A stretch of 64,000 nt of DNA, taken from Piscinibacter sp. GTDB taxonomy: Bacteria > Pseudomonadota > Gammaproteobacteria > Burkholderiales > Burkholderiaceae_C. Position numbers and translations under genes: made by a program. Shown in pieces: positions 12,386-21,937 of this stretch. Every line of letters begins with the position of its first letter. Position 1 is the first letter of the stretch. The notes under the pieces were generated by a model. The model saw nothing but the letters and a program-made list of their open reading frames with translations. It searched no databases and had not been told where the DNA came from. The DNA is taken from NCBI GenBank assembly GCA_019635485.1, contig JAHBZL010000017.1, positions 1 through 64,000 of the forward strand, written 5' to 3'.

Positions 12386-13494
12386 CGGCAGGTCTCCAGG
12401 TGAAAGCGCAGCAGGTCGTCGGCGCTGGGCTCGCGTTTGGTGGCCGCGGCGTGGGCGCGGATGCGCGCCAGCAGCGGGGCGACGTGATCGGGCGCTAGCG
12501 CGATGCCGAGCCGCGCGTAGCGGTCGACCACCGCGGCCGAGCCGCTGTGCTTGCCGAGCACGAGGCGGTGCGTGCGGCCGACCTCCTCGGGCGCGAAGGC
12601 TTCGTAGTTGCGGCGGTCCTTCAGCAGGCCGTCGACGTGGATGCCGCTTTCGTGGGCGAACACCGCCTCGCCGACGATGCTCTTGCCCGGCGCCACCGGC
12701 CGGCCCGAGGCGCGCGCGACCAGTTCGCTGATCGCCGGCAGGCGGGTCGTGTCGATGCCGCACTCGATGTCGTACAGATGGCGCGCGGCCATCGCGATCT
12801 CTTCAAGCGCCGCGTTGCCGGCGCGCTCGCCCAGGCCGTTGACGGTGGTGCTGGCATGCGTGGCGCCGGCGCGCAGCGCGGCCAGCGTGTTGGCGGTGGC
12901 CAGGCCGAGGTCGTTGTGGGCGTGGATCTCGATCGCCAGGTCGGTCTCGCGGCGCAGGCCGGCGATCAGCGCGTGGGTCTGGAACGGGTCGAGCAGGCCC
13001 AGCGTGTCGGCGATGCGCACCCGCACCGCGCCGTGCGCCTGGGCGGTCTCGACGGCCCGTGCCAGGAAGGCGGGGTCGGCGCGCGTCGCGTCCTCGAAGC
13101 CGACGCTGACGGTCGCACCGGCATCGGCGGCGCGGTCGACGAAGCGGCGGATCGTGGCCAGCGCCCAGTCGCGGTCGCGCCCGAGCTTGCGCGCGAGCTG
13201 GATGTCCGAGACCGGCACGGCCAGGTGCACGAGGTCCGCATCGCAGGCCAGTGCGGCGGCGAGGTCCGCCTCGGCCATCCGGGCCCAGACCATCGTGCGC
13301 GCGTGCTGCACGGAGGCGACGATGGCGCGGATCAGCTCGACCTCGTGCGCGCCCATCACCGGGATGCCGACTTCCATCTCGGGCACCCCGGCCTCGTCGA
13401 GCGCGCGCGCGATCGCGAGCTTCTCGTCGTCACTGAACGCGACACCGGCGGTCTGTTCGCCGTCGCGCAGCGTGGTGTCGTTGATGGTCAGCAT
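12361..13494 (-). CDS. nifV: NifV, homocitrate synthase
   Basis: A 377-residue enzyme of the isopropylmalate/homocitrate synthase family. The TIM barrel opens with [18 protein letters not shown]. The metal-binding HAHND is in [16 protein letters not shown], and [11 protein letters not shown] and [10 protein letters not shown] are present. It condenses acetyl-CoA and 2-oxoglutarate to (R)-homocitrate, the organic ligand of FeMo-co. ATG 13494 is the conserved start (MLTINDTT); the longer frame to 13554 runs through the promoter. It heads the nifV-nifW-fixABCX run. A sigma54 promoter lies only 12 bases upstream of the ATG. Confidence 0.96.
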   Translation of the reverse strand: MLTINDTTLRDGEQTAGVAFSDDEKLAIARALDEAGVPEMEVGIPVMGAHEVELIRAIVASVQHARTMVWARMAEADLAAALACDADLVHLAVPVSDIQLARKLGRDRDWALATIRRFVDRAADAGATVSVGFEDATRADPAFLARAVETAQAHGAVRVRIADTLGLLDPFQTHALIAGLRRETDLAIEIHAHNDLGLATANTLAALRAGATHASTTVNGLGERAGNAALEEIAMAARHLYDIECGIDTTRLPAISELVARASGRPVAPGKSIVGEAVFAHESGIHVDGLLKDRRNYEAFAPEEVGRTHRLVLGKHSGSAAVVDRYARLGIALAPDHVAPLLARIRAHAAATKREPSADDLLRFHLETCRWIPSSNA

Positions 13495-13506
13495 GAGGGC
13501 GCTTCC

Positions 13507-13521
13507 GCAAGTGGTGTGCCA
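13507..13521 (-). promoter_or_regulatory. Sigma54 promoter for nifV
   Basis: On the minus strand the sequence TGGCACACCACTTGC matches TGGCAC-N5-TTGC exactly, with GG and GC ten bases apart. Only 12 bases separate the GC from the nifV ATG. Transcription would therefore begin at or next to the start codon. A NifA site lies about 100 bases upstream of this point. Confidence 0.75.
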
Positions 13522-13587
13522 CCGGACCGACGTTGCCAAGTCCTTGCTGCACAAGCACTTTTCGATTGCACCCGACCGTGTGGCGAA

Positions 13588-13603
13588 TGTCGGGTTGACG
13601 ACA
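13588..13603. promoter_or_regulatory. NifA upstream activator site for nifV
   Basis: TGTCGGGTTGACGACA is a perfect TGT-N10-ACA NifA-binding site. It is centred about 100 bases upstream of the predicted nifV transcription start, a usual distance. Other NifA sites in this window share the TGTCG...ACA form. Confidence 0.75.
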
Positions 13604-13687
13604 GCCGCACGGTCGGTACCGGCGGAGCGGCGTCAAACGACAACGGCGCGTGGTTCGCACCACGCGCCGTCGGGGATCGCACGCGAC

Positions 13688-13853
13688 TCAGAAGCTGTGA
13701 ATGAACCCGGCGCGCCCGAGCGGGCCGACAGAACGCGGCCAATCTAGGCGCAAAGCACAGCCATAGCTCGTGCTATGGCGAGCATTTGCAACGACGAGTG
13801 GCCGTGTTCTGGCCGGACGAGCGGGCGTGGCGGGTTCGTTCACAGCTTCTCAG
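13688..13853. repeat. MITE-like element with ~53-bp terminal inverted repeats (long form)
   Basis: The left arm (13688-13740) and the right arm (13801-13853) are imperfect inverted copies. Both begin at their outer ends with TNAGAAGCTGTGAAYGAACC. The centre holds a perfect 8-bp hairpin (GCCATAGC-tcgt-GCTATGGC, 13760-13779). A short form is at 33872-33944. The right end supplies the TGA stop of the upstream fdx gene. No transposase is present. The element separates the isc-type operon from the nifV control region. Confidence 0.85.
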
Positions 13854-14224
13854 TGCTCGCGGGCGTGGTTCTTCGAATAGCGCGGCAGTTCGACCACGAG
13901 CTCCGGGCCCTTCACCTTGACGCAGCAGGCCAGGCGCGACTGCGCGTCCAGGCCCCAGGCATCGTCGAGCTGGTCTTCCTCTTCCTCGTCGGCCGCGGCC
14001 ACGAATTCGGCACCCGAACGCAGGTGCACGTGGCAGGTGGCGCAGGCACACACCTTCTCGCAGGCATGTTCGATCGCGACGCCGTGCTCGAGCAGTTCGT
14101 CGACCAGCTTGCGGCCGGCCTTGGCGTCGAACTCGGTCCCCGCGGGGCACAGGTCAGGATGCGGCAGCACCTTGACGCGGGTGGTGGCGCGCACCGGCGC
14201 CGCGGTCGGGGTGGCGGGCTTCAT
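13850..14224 (-). CDS. fdx: [2Fe-2S] ferredoxin, Isc type
   Basis: A 124-residue ferredoxin with C-X5-C-X2-C in [15 protein letters not shown] (about residues 53-67) and a further ligand in [11 protein letters not shown], as in Isc-system Fdx proteins. It follows hscA with an ATGA overlap (14221-14224), which is the normal hscA-fdx order. It probably supplies electrons for cluster assembly on IscU. The N-terminus has about 20 extra Ala/Thr/Val-rich residues. The stop codon lies in the end of the MITE-like element. Confidence 0.92.
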   Translation of the reverse strand: MKPATPTAAPVRATTRVKVLPHPDLCPAGTEFDAKAGRKLVDELLEHGVAIEHACEKVCACATCHVHLRSGAEFVAAADEEEEDQLDDAWGLDAQSRLACCVKVKGPELVVELPRYSKNHAREH

Positions 14225-16140
14225 GCAGCGAGCTGGTCAACGCGCTGGCCGGCGAGCGCCTCGCGCACACGCGCGTCCATGCGTTTCGCGGCAAACGGCG
14301 TGGTGGCCTGGTTGAGCGCTTCGGTGGCATCGCGCAGCGCCAGGCGCAGGTCGCGCCGCTCCTCGAGCGAGCTGCCCTCGCCCGCCGCGCAGTGCTCGAG
14401 CAGGTCGGCCACCGACTGCATCGCGTTCAGGATGTCCCACTGCTCGCGCGGCTGCAGCAACGCGGCGCCGTCCTGGTGCAGTGCGGAGTCGGTGGCATCG
14501 AGCAGGCGGCGCGCGTCGATCTCGGCCTCGCGCAGCATGCGCGCCGCCGCGTCGATTTCCGCACTGCCCAGCGCGTCCTGCAGCATGCCCGCCACCGCTT
14601 CGGGCGCCAGACCGTAGCTGGGTTTGACCTCGACATGCGCCTGCACGCCGCTGGTCTGCTCGACGGCGCCGACCGACAGCAGCCCGTCCGCGTCGATCTG
14701 GAAGGTCACGCGGATGCGCGCCGCGCCGGCCACCATCGGCGGGATGCCGCGCAGCGTGAAGCGCGCCAGCGAGCGGCATTCGCTGACCAGCTCGCGCTCG
14801 CCCTGCACCACGTGCAGCGCCATCGCGGTCTGGCCGTCCTTGAAGGTGGTGAACTCCTGCGCGCGTGCGGTCGGGATGCTGCTGTTGCGCGGGATGATCT
14901 TCTCGACCAGCCCGCCCATGGTCTCCAGCCCGAGCGACAAGGGGCTGACGTCCAGCAGCAGCAGCTCGCCGCCGTCGGCCCCCAGGCCGGCCCGGTTGCC
15001 GGCCAACTGGTCGGCCTGGATCGCCGCGCCCAGCGCGACGGCCTGGTCCGGATCGATGCCGGTGAACGGCGTGCGGCCGAACAGCTCCGCCACCGCGGCC
15101 CGCACGGCCGGCATGCGGGTCGAACCGCCCACCAGCACGACGCCGTTCACGTCGGCCGGCCGGAGCCTGGCGTCGCGCAGCGCGCGCCGGACCGGCCCGA
15201 GCGTGCGCTCGACGAGGTCACGCGTCAGGTCGTCGAACAGCGCGCGGTCGACCGTCAGCGCCTCCGTCAGGCCATCGCTGCGGCGGCACTGCATGCGCAC
15301 CTCGCTCTGGTCCGTCAGCGCCTCCTTGGCAGCCCGCGCCGCGGCGTGCAGCACGCCGATGTCGGCGGCTCCCCAGATGCCACCCGTCGCGGCGGCAAAC
15401 CACGACGCGAGGCGGTGGTCGAAGTCGTCGCCGCCGAGCACCGGGTCGCCACTGGTCGAGACGACCTCGAACACGCCGCGCATCAGGCGCAGCACCGAGA
15501 CGTCGAAGGTCCCGCCGCCGAGGTCGTAGACGACGTACAGCCCCTCCTCCGCCTGGTCCAGGCCATAGGCCACGGCGGCGGCGGTCGGTTCGTTCAGCAG
15601 GCGCAGCACGGTCAGGCCGGCCTGCGCCGCGGCGTCCTTGGTCGCCTGGCGCTGCGCGTCGTCGAAGTAGGCCGGCACGGTGATCACCGCGCCAACGAGC
15701 GCGCCGCCGAGCGCCGCTTCGGCCCGCTCGCGCAGCGCCCGCAGCACCTGCGCGCCGACGTCGACCGGGCTCTTGATGCCCTGGCGCGTGCGCACGCCGA
15801 CCGCGCTGTCGGAGATCGCCTCGACAGCGTACGGGAAGGATGCGGGGTTGACGTCGGCGAGCGCGCGGCCGATCAGCCGCTTGGCGGAGGCGACCGTGTT
15901 CAACGGATCCCCGGCGGCACGCTGCTGCGCCTCTGCGCCGACCTGCACGGCGCCGGCCTCGCCGTAGTGCACCACCGACGGGAGCAGCATGCGCCCCTGC
16001 GCGTCCGGCAGCACGATCGCCTCGGCGCTGCGCACCGTGGCCACCAGCGAGTTGGTCGTGCCGAGATCGATGCCGACCGCGAGGCGGTGCTGGTGCGGTG
16101 CCGCGGCCCGGCCCGGTTCGGCGATCTGCAGCAGGGCCAT
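14221..16140 (-). CDS. hscA: HscA, Hsp70-type chaperone for Fe-S cluster transfer
   Basis: A 639-residue Hsp70-family protein. The ATPase domain has [13 protein letters not shown] (about 22-34), [20 protein letters not shown] and [17 protein letters not shown]. The substrate domain includes [18 protein letters not shown]. HscA binds the LPPVK motif of IscU and drives cluster release. It lies between the A-type carrier gene and fdx. The co-chaperone gene hscB, usually just upstream, is missing here and is presumably encoded elsewhere. Confidence 0.93.
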   Translation of the reverse strand: MALLQIAEPGRAAAPHQHRLAVGIDLGTTNSLVATVRSAEAIVLPDAQGRMLLPSVVHYGEAGAVQVGAEAQQRAAGDPLNTVASAKRLIGRALADVNPASFPYAVEAISDSAVGVRTRQGIKSPVDVGAQVLRALRERAEAALGGALVGAVITVPAYFDDAQRQATKDAAAQAGLTVLRLLNEPTAAAVAYGLDQAEEGLYVVYDLGGGTFDVSVLRLMRGVFEVVSTSGDPVLGGDDFDHRLASWFAAATGGIWGAADIGVLHAAARAAKEALTDQSEVRMQCRRSDGLTEALTVDRALFDDLTRDLVERTLGPVRRALRDARLRPADVNGVVLVGGSTRMPAVRAAVAELFGRTPFTGIDPDQAVALGAAIQADQLAGNRAGLGADGGELLLLDVSPLSLGLETMGGLVEKIIPRNSSIPTARAQEFTTFKDGQTAMALHVVQGERELVSECRSLARFTLRGIPPMVAGAARIRVTFQIDADGLLSVGAVEQTSGVQAHVEVKPSYGLAPEAVAGMLQDALGSAEIDAAARMLREAEIDARRLLDATDSALHQDGAALLQPREQWDILNAMQSVADLLEHCAAGEGSSLEERRDLRLALRDATEALNQATTPFAAKRMDARVREALAGQRVDQLAA

Positions 16141-16156
16141 GTCGGCTCCCGGCGGC

Positions 16157-16480
16157 CTAGACCGCGAACGACTCGCCGCAGCCGCAGGTGGCGCTGGCGT
16201 TCGGGTTGTTGAACTTGAAGCCCTCGTTCAGGCCCTCGCGCACCCAGTCGAGCTGCGTGCCGTCGATCATCGGCAGGCTCTTCGCGTCGACGAACAGCTG
16301 CACGCCCTCGCTCTCGAATGCAGCGTCCTCGTCCAGGGCCGCGTCGGCGAACTCCAGCGCGTAGGCATAGCCGGAGCAGCCGCTGGTCTTGATCGCCAGC
16401 CGCAGCCCGACCCCGCCGCCGCGCTTGGCGAGCGCCTTGCGGATCTGCGTGGCCGCCTTGGGAGTCACGGTGATCGGCAT
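16157..16480 (-). CDS. iscA: IscA, A-type Fe-S carrier
   Basis: A 107-residue A-type carrier starting [17 protein letters not shown]. The three conserved Cys are in TSGCSGYAY and ATCGCGESF, the pattern expected for IscA. It carries Fe or [4Fe-4S]/[2Fe-2S] clusters from IscU to target proteins. The gene lies between the ErpA-like carrier and hscA, in isc order. Having two A-type carriers in tandem is unusual for a plain isc operon. Confidence 0.94.
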   Translation of the reverse strand: MPITVTPKAATQIRKALAKRGGGVGLRLAIKTSGCSGYAYALEFADAALDEDAAFESEGVQLFVDAKSLPMIDGTQLDWVREGLNEGFKFNNPNASATCGCGESFAV

Positions 16481-16491
16481 GGCCGCCTCCG

Positions 16492-16920
16492 TCAGACCGA
16501 AAACGAGCTGCCGCAGCCGCAGGTGCTGGCCGCGTTCGGATTGCGGATCACGAAGCGCGCGCCCTCGAGGTTGTCCTCGTAGTCGATCTCCGCGCCCATC
16601 AGGTACTGCAGGCTCATCGCGTCGACCACCACGGTGATCGGCCCGCGCTCGACGCGGATGTCGTCGTCCTTCTTCTCGTCGTCGAAGGCGAAGCCGTACT
16701 GGAAACCCGAGCAGCCGCCGCCGGTGACGAAGATGCGCAGTTGCAGAGCGGGGTCGCCCTCCTCCGCCAGCATCTCGGCGACCTTGCCGACGACGCTGTC
16801 GCTGATCCTGATCGGCTCGGCGCCCTCGGGCAGCACGGGCGGCACGAAGGTGCCGGCGGCGAGCGGGTTGCTGGTCGAGCACGACGAGGCGGCGGACCCT
16901 TGGGACTGGCAGCTGGACAT
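16492..16920 (-). CDS. ErpA/IscA-like A-type carrier with Cys-rich N-terminal tail
   Basis: A 142-residue protein. The A-type carrier domain (about 36-142) has [13 protein letters not shown] and STCGCGSSF. It is preceded by a roughly 35-residue tail rich in Ser and Cys ([18 protein letters not shown]) that standard IscA and ErpA lack. The tail has two extra Cys and may help metal loading, which is inference. The gene lies between iscU and iscA in the nif-linked isc operon. I leave the symbol open because ErpA and the second IscA types are hard to tell apart. Confidence 0.88.
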   Translation of the reverse strand: MSSCQSQGSAASSCSTSNPLAAGTFVPPVLPEGAEPIRISDSVVGKVAEMLAEEGDPALQLRIFVTGGGCSGFQYGFAFDDEKKDDDIRVERGPITVVVDAMSLQYLMGAEIDYEDNLEGARFVIRNPNAASTCGCGSSFSV

Positions 16921-16940
16921 GCGGTTCTCCTTGCGGGGTT

Positions 16941-17387
16941 TCAGGCGGCGCTCGCCACCGGCACGACCGGTGCGGCGGGCGCGCAGGCGTTGTGCTCGAG
17001 CACGGTGTCGTGGCGCGTGCGGTAGTCGGATACCGCGGCCTTGATCGCGTCCTCGGCGAGGATCGAGCAGTGGATCTTCACCGGCGGCAGCGCCAGCTCC
17101 TCGGCGATCGCGGTGTTCTTGATGGCCAGCGCCTGGTCCAGCGTCTTGCCCTTGACCCATTCGGTGACCAGCGAGCTCGACGCGATCGCCGAGCCGCAGC
17201 CATAGGTCTTGAACTTCGCGTCCTCGATCACGCCGGTCGCCGGGTTGACCTTGATCTGCAGCTTCATCACGTCGCCGCAGGCCGGTGCGCCGACCATGCC
17301 GGTGCCGACCGCCGCATCGCCGGATTCGAAGCCGCCGACGTTGCGCGGGTTCTCGTAGTGGTCGATGACCTTGTCGCTGTATGCCAT
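16941..17387 (-). CDS. iscU: IscU, Fe-S cluster scaffold
   Basis: A 148-residue scaffold starting [20 protein letters not shown]. The three ligand Cys are in [10 protein letters not shown] (C37), TYGCGSA (C64) and KIHCSI (C107). LPPVK at about 100-104 is the HscA recognition motif. About 20 extra Ala/Pro/Val residues trail the normal end. It assembles [2Fe-2S]/[4Fe-4S] clusters with sulfur from IscS. Because no nifU is seen in this window, this gene is the likely scaffold for nitrogenase clusters, which is inference. Confidence 0.96.
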   Translation of the reverse strand: MAYSDKVIDHYENPRNVGGFESGDAAVGTGMVGAPACGDVMKLQIKVNPATGVIEDAKFKTYGCGSAIASSSLVTEWVKGKTLDQALAIKNTAIAEELALPPVKIHCSILAEDAIKAAVSDYRTRHDTVLEHNACAPAAPVVPVASAA

Positions 17388-17402
17388 ATGTCGCTCCGTT
17401 GA

Positions 17403-18623
17403 TCAGTGTTCGGCCCACTGGATGGTGGCGAGGTCGATGCCCGCCTGATGCAGGTCCCACAGCGGGCTCAGCGTGCGCAGCCGTTCCACCGTGGCGGTGA
17501 CCTGCGCGATCGCGCGGTCGACCTCGGCCTCGGTCGTGAAGCGTCCGACCGAGAAGCGGATCGAGCTGTGCGCCACCTCGTCCGACAGACCCAGCGCGCG
17601 CAGCACGTAGCTCGGCTCCAGGCTGGCCGAAGTGCAGGCCGAGCCGGACGACACCGCGATGCCCTTCATGCCCATCAGCAGCGACTCGCCCTCGACGAAC
17701 TGGAAGCTGATGTTCAGGTTGTGCGGCACGCGCTGTTCGAGGTCGCCGTTGACGCGCACCTCGGGGATGGCCTGCAGGCCCGCCAGCAGCCGGTCGCGCA
17801 GCGCGCGGATGCGCTCGTTCTCCGTCGCCATCGATTCCCTGGCGAGGCGGTAGGCCTCGCCCATGCCGACGATCTGGTGCGTCGGCAGCGTGCCCGAACG
17901 CATGCCGCGCTCGTGGCCGCCACCGTGGATCTGCGCCTCGATGCGCACCCGCGGCTTGCGCCGCACGACCAGCGCGCCGATGCCCTTGGGGCCATAGGTC
18001 TTGTGCGCCGACAGGCTCATCAGGTCGACCGGCAGCGCGGCGAAGTCCAGCGGAATCTTGCCGGTGGCCTGCGCCGCGTCGACATGGAACAGGATGCCGC
18101 GCGCGCGGCACAGCCGGCCGATCGCCGCGATGTCCTGGACCACGCCGATCTCGTTGTTGACGGCCATCACCGAGACCAGGATCGTGTCGGGCCGCAGCGC
18201 GGCCTCGAGCACGGCCAGGTCGACGAGGCCGTTGTCCAGCACGTCGAGGTACGTGACCTCGAAACCCTCGCGCTCGAGTTCGCGCATCGTGTCGAGCACC
18301 GCCTTGTGCTCGGTCCTCACGGTGACGAGGTGGCGGCCCCGGGTCTTGTGGAACTGCGCCGCGCCCTTGATCGCGAGGTTGTTCGATTCGGTGGCGCCGG
18401 AGGTCCAGACGATCTCGCGCGGGTCCGCGCCGATCAGCGCCGCGACATGCTCGCGGGCGATCTCCACCGCCTCCTCCGCGGCCCAGCCGTAGGCGTGGCT
18501 GCGCGAGGCGGGGTTGCCGAACTGCTCGTACAGGTACGGCACCATCTGCTGCACGACCCGCGGGTCGACCGGCGTGGTCGCCGCGTAGTCCAGGTAGATC
18601 GGCTTGCTGCTGGCCAGGTCCAT
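17403..18623 (-). CDS. iscS: IscS, cysteine desulfurase
   Basis: A 406-residue PLP enzyme starting [20 protein letters not shown]. The PLP lysine is in [12 protein letters not shown] and the catalytic Cys in [20 protein letters not shown]; this Cys loop and a C-terminus ending QWAEH are typical of IscS rather than NifS. It converts cysteine to alanine and a persulfide for IscU. ATG 18623 fits IscS and is 26 bases after the predicted sigma54 start point. It heads the operon iscS-iscU-ErpA-like-iscA-hscA-fdx. A separate nifS lies at 57528-58763. Confidence 0.96.
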   Translation of the reverse strand: MDLASSKPIYLDYAATTPVDPRVVQQMVPYLYEQFGNPASRSHAYGWAAEEAVEIAREHVAALIGADPREIVWTSGATESNNLAIKGAAQFHKTRGRHLVTVRTEHKAVLDTMRELEREGFEVTYLDVLDNGLVDLAVLEAALRPDTILVSVMAVNNEIGVVQDIAAIGRLCRARGILFHVDAAQATGKIPLDFAALPVDLMSLSAHKTYGPKGIGALVVRRKPRVRIEAQIHGGGHERGMRSGTLPTHQIVGMGEAYRLARESMATENERIRALRDRLLAGLQAIPEVRVNGDLEQRVPHNLNISFQFVEGESLLMGMKGIAVSSGSACTSASLEPSYVLRALGLSDEVAHSSIRFSVGRFTTEAEVDRAIAQVTATVERLRTLSPLWDLHQAGIDLATIQWAEH

Positions 18624-18660
18624 CGCGTTCGCTCCCTCGTGGGCAGACGGAACGCTGCAT

Positions 18661-18676
18661 CGCAGCAAGCGTGCCA
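18661..18676 (-). promoter_or_regulatory. Sigma54 promoter for the isc-type operon
   Basis: TGGCACGCTTGCTGCG on the minus strand has GG-N10-GC and differs from TGGCACG-N4-TTGC by one base. The start point would be near 18649, leaving a leader of about 26 bases before iscS. A sigma54 promoter makes this an isc operon under nif control rather than IscR control. Confidence 0.72.
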
Positions 18677-18771
18677 GCACCGCCTCCGGCCGGAAAAGCA
18701 AGCCGCATCAGTCACTTGGTGCCACCCTCCCGAAAGCGCGGTGCGCCGGAGCGGAAGACTGCTGTGCGGTT

Positions 18772-18787
18772 TGTCGGATGTGCGACG
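18772..18787. promoter_or_regulatory. Probable NifA site for the isc-type operon (imperfect)
   Basis: TGTCGGATGTGCGACG differs from TGT-N10-ACA at the last base. It has the same TGTCGG...CGAC arms as the nifV site and lies about 130 bases upstream of the predicted iscS start point. Confidence 0.5.
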
Positions 18788-18907
18788 CCGCCGCTCATAG
18801 GCCCCGCCAATGACCGACATTGACCCGTTCAACCCTGCGATTGCTGCAGCGCACACATAATATCGACCATGGTATCCCGTTAGACCCTAACTATCAAAGG
18901 AAATACG

Positions 18908-19471
18908 ATGTCGCTGATCAACACCGCTGTCGCCCCGTTCAAGACCAACGCCTTCCACAACGGCAAGTTCGTCGAGGTGACCGAGCAGACCCTGAAGGGC
19001 CACTGGTCCGTGCTGATCTTCATGCCGGCCGCGTTCACCTTCAACTGCCCGACCGAGGTCGAGGACGCTGCCGAGCACTACGACACCTTCAAGTCCCTCG
19101 GCGCCGAGGTCTACATCGTCACCACCGACACGCACTTCGCGCACAAGGTGTGGCACGAGACCAGCCCGGCGGTCGGCAAGGCCAAGTTCCCGCTGGTCGG
19201 CGACCCGACGCACGCGCTGACCCGCGCATTCGGCGTGCACATCGACGAAGAAGGCCTGGCGCTGCGCGGCACCTTCGTGATCAACCCCGAGGGCGTGATC
19301 AAGACCGTTGAGGTGCACGACAACGCGATCGCGCGCGACGTCAAGGAAACGCTGCGCAAGCTGCAGGCCGCCCAGTACGTCGCCAAGAACCCGGGCCAGG
19401 TGTGCCCGGCCAAGTGGCAGCAGGGCGCGAAGACGCTGACGCCGTCGCTGGACCTGGTCGGGAAGATCTGA
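18908..19471 (+). CDS. ahpC: AhpC, alkyl hydroperoxide reductase peroxiredoxin subunit
   Basis: A 187-residue typical 2-Cys peroxiredoxin. The peroxidatic Cys47 is in FTFNCPTE and the resolving Cys166 in GQVCPAKW. It reduces hydrogen peroxide and organic hydroperoxides and is recycled by AhpF, encoded 114 bases downstream. A clear AAAGGAAA ribosome site precedes ATG 18908. It is divergent from the nif-linked isc operon. An OxyR-type promoter would be expected, but I could not define one with confidence. Confidence 0.97.
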   Translation: MSLINTAVAPFKTNAFHNGKFVEVTEQTLKGHWSVLIFMPAAFTFNCPTEVEDAAEHYDTFKSLGAEVYIVTTDTHFAHKVWHETSPAVGKAKFPLVGDPTHALTRAFGVHIDEEGLALRGTFVINPEGVIKTVEVHDNAIARDVKETLRKLQAAQYVAKNPGQVCPAKWQQGAKTLTPSLDLVGKI

Positions 19472-19477
19472 CGGCCC

Positions 19478-19552
19478 ACCCCCGGAGCGCCTGACGGCGC
19501 TCCCCCTCAAGGGGGCACCGCGAGCGGACCGGCGGAGCCGGATCCGCCGCGG
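19478..19552. repeat. Dispersed palindromic repeat R1, copy 1
   Basis: The element has three palindromic parts in order: GGAGCGCC-tgac-GGCGCTCC, CCCCCTCAAGGGGG, and CCGGCggaGCCGG followed by GGATCCGCCGCGG. Closely similar copies are at 28184-28258 and, inverted, at 52003-52081. It fills the gap between ahpC and ahpF. It has the form of an intergenic REP-like repeat with no coding capacity. Confidence 0.85.
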
Positions 19553-19585
19553 TCGCTTGATTCACACCGAGCCCAAGACACGACC

Positions 19586-21148
19586 ATGCTGGACGACACC
19601 CTGAAGACCCAACTCGCGGCCTACCTGCAGCGCGTGACGCAGCCGGTCGAACTGGTGGCCTCGCTCGACGAGCGCGACGCCTCGGCCGAGATGCGCGAAC
19701 TGCTGTCGGAGATCGCCGCGCTCAGCTCGCTGATCACGGCCCGTTTCGACGGGCAGGACGCGCGCAAGCCCTCGTTCTCGATCAGCCGCGCCGGCGCCGA
19801 CATGGGCGTGCGCTTCGCGGCGATCCCGATGGGCCACGAGTTCACCTCGCTGGTGCTGGCGCTGCTGCAGGCCGGCGGCCACCCGCCCAAGCTCGAGGCC
19901 GAGGTGATCGAGCAGATCCGCACGCTCGACGGCGATTTCACCTTCGAGACCTACATGTCGCTGACCTGCCACAACTGCCCGGACGTCGTGCAGGCGCTGA
20001 ACCTGATGGCGGTGCTGAACCCGCGCATCCGGCACGTGGCGATCGACGGCGGGCTGTTCCAGGACGAGGTCGAGCAGCGCCAGATCATGGCCGTGCCGAT
20101 GGTGTTCCTGAACGGCCAGCCGTTCGGTTCGGGCCGCATGGAAGTCGGCGAGATCCTCGCCAAGATCGACACCGGCGCCGCGGCGCGCGACGCCGCCCGG
20201 CTGGCGAAGAAGGACGTGTTCGACGTGCTGGTCGTCGGCGGCGGCCCGGCCGGCGCGGCGGCGGCCGTCTACGCGGCGCGCAAGGGCATCCGCACCGGCA
20301 TCGTCGGCGAGCGCATGGGCGGCCAGACGCTGGACACGCTGGGCATCGAGAACTACATCTCGGTGCTCGAGACGCAGGGACCGAAGTTCGCCGCCGCGCT
20401 GGAGGCGCATGCCAAGGCCTACGGCGTGGACCTGATGAACGGCCAGCGCGCCACGCAGCTCGACGTGCCGGCCGCCGGCGCGCCGATCGCGGTGACGCTG
20501 GACAACGGCGCGGTGCTGCAGGGTCGCACGGTGATCCTCGCCACCGGCGCGCGCTGGCGCAACGTCAACGTGCCGGGCGAGGCCGAGTACCGCAACAAGG
20601 GCGTGGCCTACTGCCCGCACTGCGACGGCCCGCTGTACAAGGGCAAGCGCACCGCAGTGATCGGCGGCGGCAACTCGGGCGTCGAGGCGGCGATCGACCT
20701 CGCCGGCATCGTCGAGCACGTGACGCTGGTGGAGTTCGCCCCGGCGCTGAAGGCCGATGCGGTGCTGGTCGAGAAGGTGAAGAGCCTGCCGAACGTGAGC
20801 GTGGTGCTGAACGCGCAGACCACCGAGATCGTCGGCGACGGCCAGAAGGTCACCGGCCTGCGCTACAAGGATCGGGCGGACGGCCGCGAGCACCTCGTCG
20901 AGCTGGCCGGCGTGTTCGTGCAGATCGGCCTGGTGCCCAACACCGAATGGCTGAAGGGCACGCTGGAGCTCTCGAAGTACGGCGAGATCATCGTCGATGC
21001 GAAGGGCGCGACCAGCCTGCCGGGTGTGTTCGCCGCCGGCGATGCGACGACGGTGCCCTACAAGCAGATCATCATCGCCGCCGGCGATGGTGCGAAGGCG
21101 GCGCTGTCGGCCTTCGACCACCTGATCCGGCATTCGACTCAGGGCTGA
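19586..21148 (+). CDS. ahpF: AhpF, alkyl hydroperoxide reductase flavoprotein subunit
   Basis: A 520-residue flavoprotein. An N-terminal double thioredoxin-like domain has the redox pair in [10 protein letters not shown] (about residues 129-132). A thioredoxin-reductase-like domain (about 212 onward) has [19 protein letters not shown], the second redox pair in YCPHCDGPL and [16 protein letters not shown]. It uses NADH to reduce AhpC. Its 3' end overlaps modE by 10 bases in convergent orientation. Confidence 0.97.
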   Translation: MLDDTLKTQLAAYLQRVTQPVELVASLDERDASAEMRELLSEIAALSSLITARFDGQDARKPSFSISRAGADMGVRFAAIPMGHEFTSLVLALLQAGGHPPKLEAEVIEQIRTLDGDFTFETYMSLTCHNCPDVVQALNLMAVLNPRIRHVAIDGGLFQDEVEQRQIMAVPMVFLNGQPFGSGRMEVGEILAKIDTGAAARDAARLAKKDVFDVLVVGGGPAGAAAAVYAARKGIRTGIVGERMGGQTLDTLGIENYISVLETQGPKFAAALEAHAKAYGVDLMNGQRATQLDVPAAGAPIAVTLDNGAVLQGRTVILATGARWRNVNVPGEAEYRNKGVAYCPHCDGPLYKGKRTAVIGGGNSGVEAAIDLAGIVEHVTLVEFAPALKADAVLVEKVKSLPNVSVVLNAQTTEIVGDGQKVTGLRYKDRADGREHLVELAGVFVQIGLVPNTEWLKGTLELSKYGEIIVDAKGATSLPGVFAAGDATTVPYKQIIIAAGDGAKAALSAFDHLIRHSTQG

Positions 21149-21930
21149 GCGGCCACCATCACCGCATAGGCCTTGAACACGGCCGTGGCGGGCGCGCCGA
21201 CCTTCAGGTCGAGCGCCTCCACGCCCTCGTTCGTCACGCTCGCGGTGAGGGTCGGCCCGCCCGGCAGGGTCAGCACGACGAGCGAGGACACTGCCCCACG
21301 CTCGATGCGCGAGACCGTGCCCGCCAGCTGGTTGCGTGCCGAAAGCTGCCAGCCGGCGAAGTCGGTCACCAGCACGATCGCCGAGGCCTTGATCAGCGCG
21401 ATCGCCTCCTTGCCCTTCCTGAGCTTCAGGCGCTTGGCCGCTGCCGCGGTCATCGTCGCCGTGATCTCCTCGCCGCTCTTCAGCGCGATCGTCACCGTGG
21501 CCGACACCGGACCGGATTCGATGGCCGCAACGGTGCCGGCAAACTGGTTGCGTGCGGTGGTCTTCATCGACATTCTCCTGAGCAGGCCCGCGAGGGCTGG
21601 AAGTTCGGCGAGGCGCGCCTCCTGCTGGCGCAGGAACTCGCGCTGATCGGCTTGCAGCCGGCGCCACGCGTCGAGCAGCGCCAGCGCGGCCGGCGTCAGC
21701 ACGGTGCCGCCGCCGCCGCTGCCGCCGGTGGCGGTCTCGAGCAGCGGCTCGTTGGCCAGGTTGCAGGCGCTCTCCAGCATCAGCCAGGCGCCCTTGTAGG
21801 ACAGGCCCGTCGTGCGCGCGGCGCGGTTGATCGAGCCGGTGGCGGCCAGCGCCGTGAGCAGCGCGAAGAAGCGCGCGTCGAGCCGGCCGGCCAGCTTCAG
21901 TTCCGCCGTGATCAGCGCACCGCCGCTCAT
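21139..21930 (-). CDS. modE: ModE, molybdate-responsive regulator with tandem Mop domains
   Basis: A 263-residue regulator. The N-terminal winged HTH (about 15-115) includes [20 protein letters not shown]. Two molybdate-binding Mop domains follow, each starting with [10 protein letters not shown] or [10 protein letters not shown] (about 125-190 and 195-260). With molybdate bound, ModE represses molybdate uptake genes. It is the last gene of the modABCE run, 7 bases after modC, and a fitting ModE box lies upstream of modA. Confidence 0.94.
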   Translation of the reverse strand: MSGGALITAELKLAGRLDARFFALLTALAATGSINRAARTTGLSYKGAWLMLESACNLANEPLLETATGGSGGGGTVLTPAALALLDAWRRLQADQREFLRQQEARLAELPALAGLLRRMSMKTTARNQFAGTVAAIESGPVSATVTIALKSGEEITATMTAAAAKRLKLRKGKEAIALIKASAIVLVTDFAGWQLSARNQLAGTVSRIERGAVSSLVVLTLPGGPTLTASVTNEGVEALDLKVGAPATAVFKAYAVMVAAQP

Positions 21931-21937
21931 CGGCCCG

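Noticed and set aside
12038..12763. Longer frame for NifW reaching to 12763
   Set aside because: The upstream part is an out-of-frame reading of nifV. ATG 12385 gives the normal NifW start and length.
16492..18708. 738-residue minus-strand frame covering the ErpA-like gene and the iscS/iscU region
   Set aside because: Only its last 142 residues (from ATG 16920) are a real protein. The rest is an out-of-frame reading of iscU and iscS.
18820..18900. OxyR box or sigma70 promoter for ahpC
   Set aside because: TTGACC and CATAAT are present, but their spacing is about 30 bases, and no four-part OxyR pattern could be aligned with confidence.
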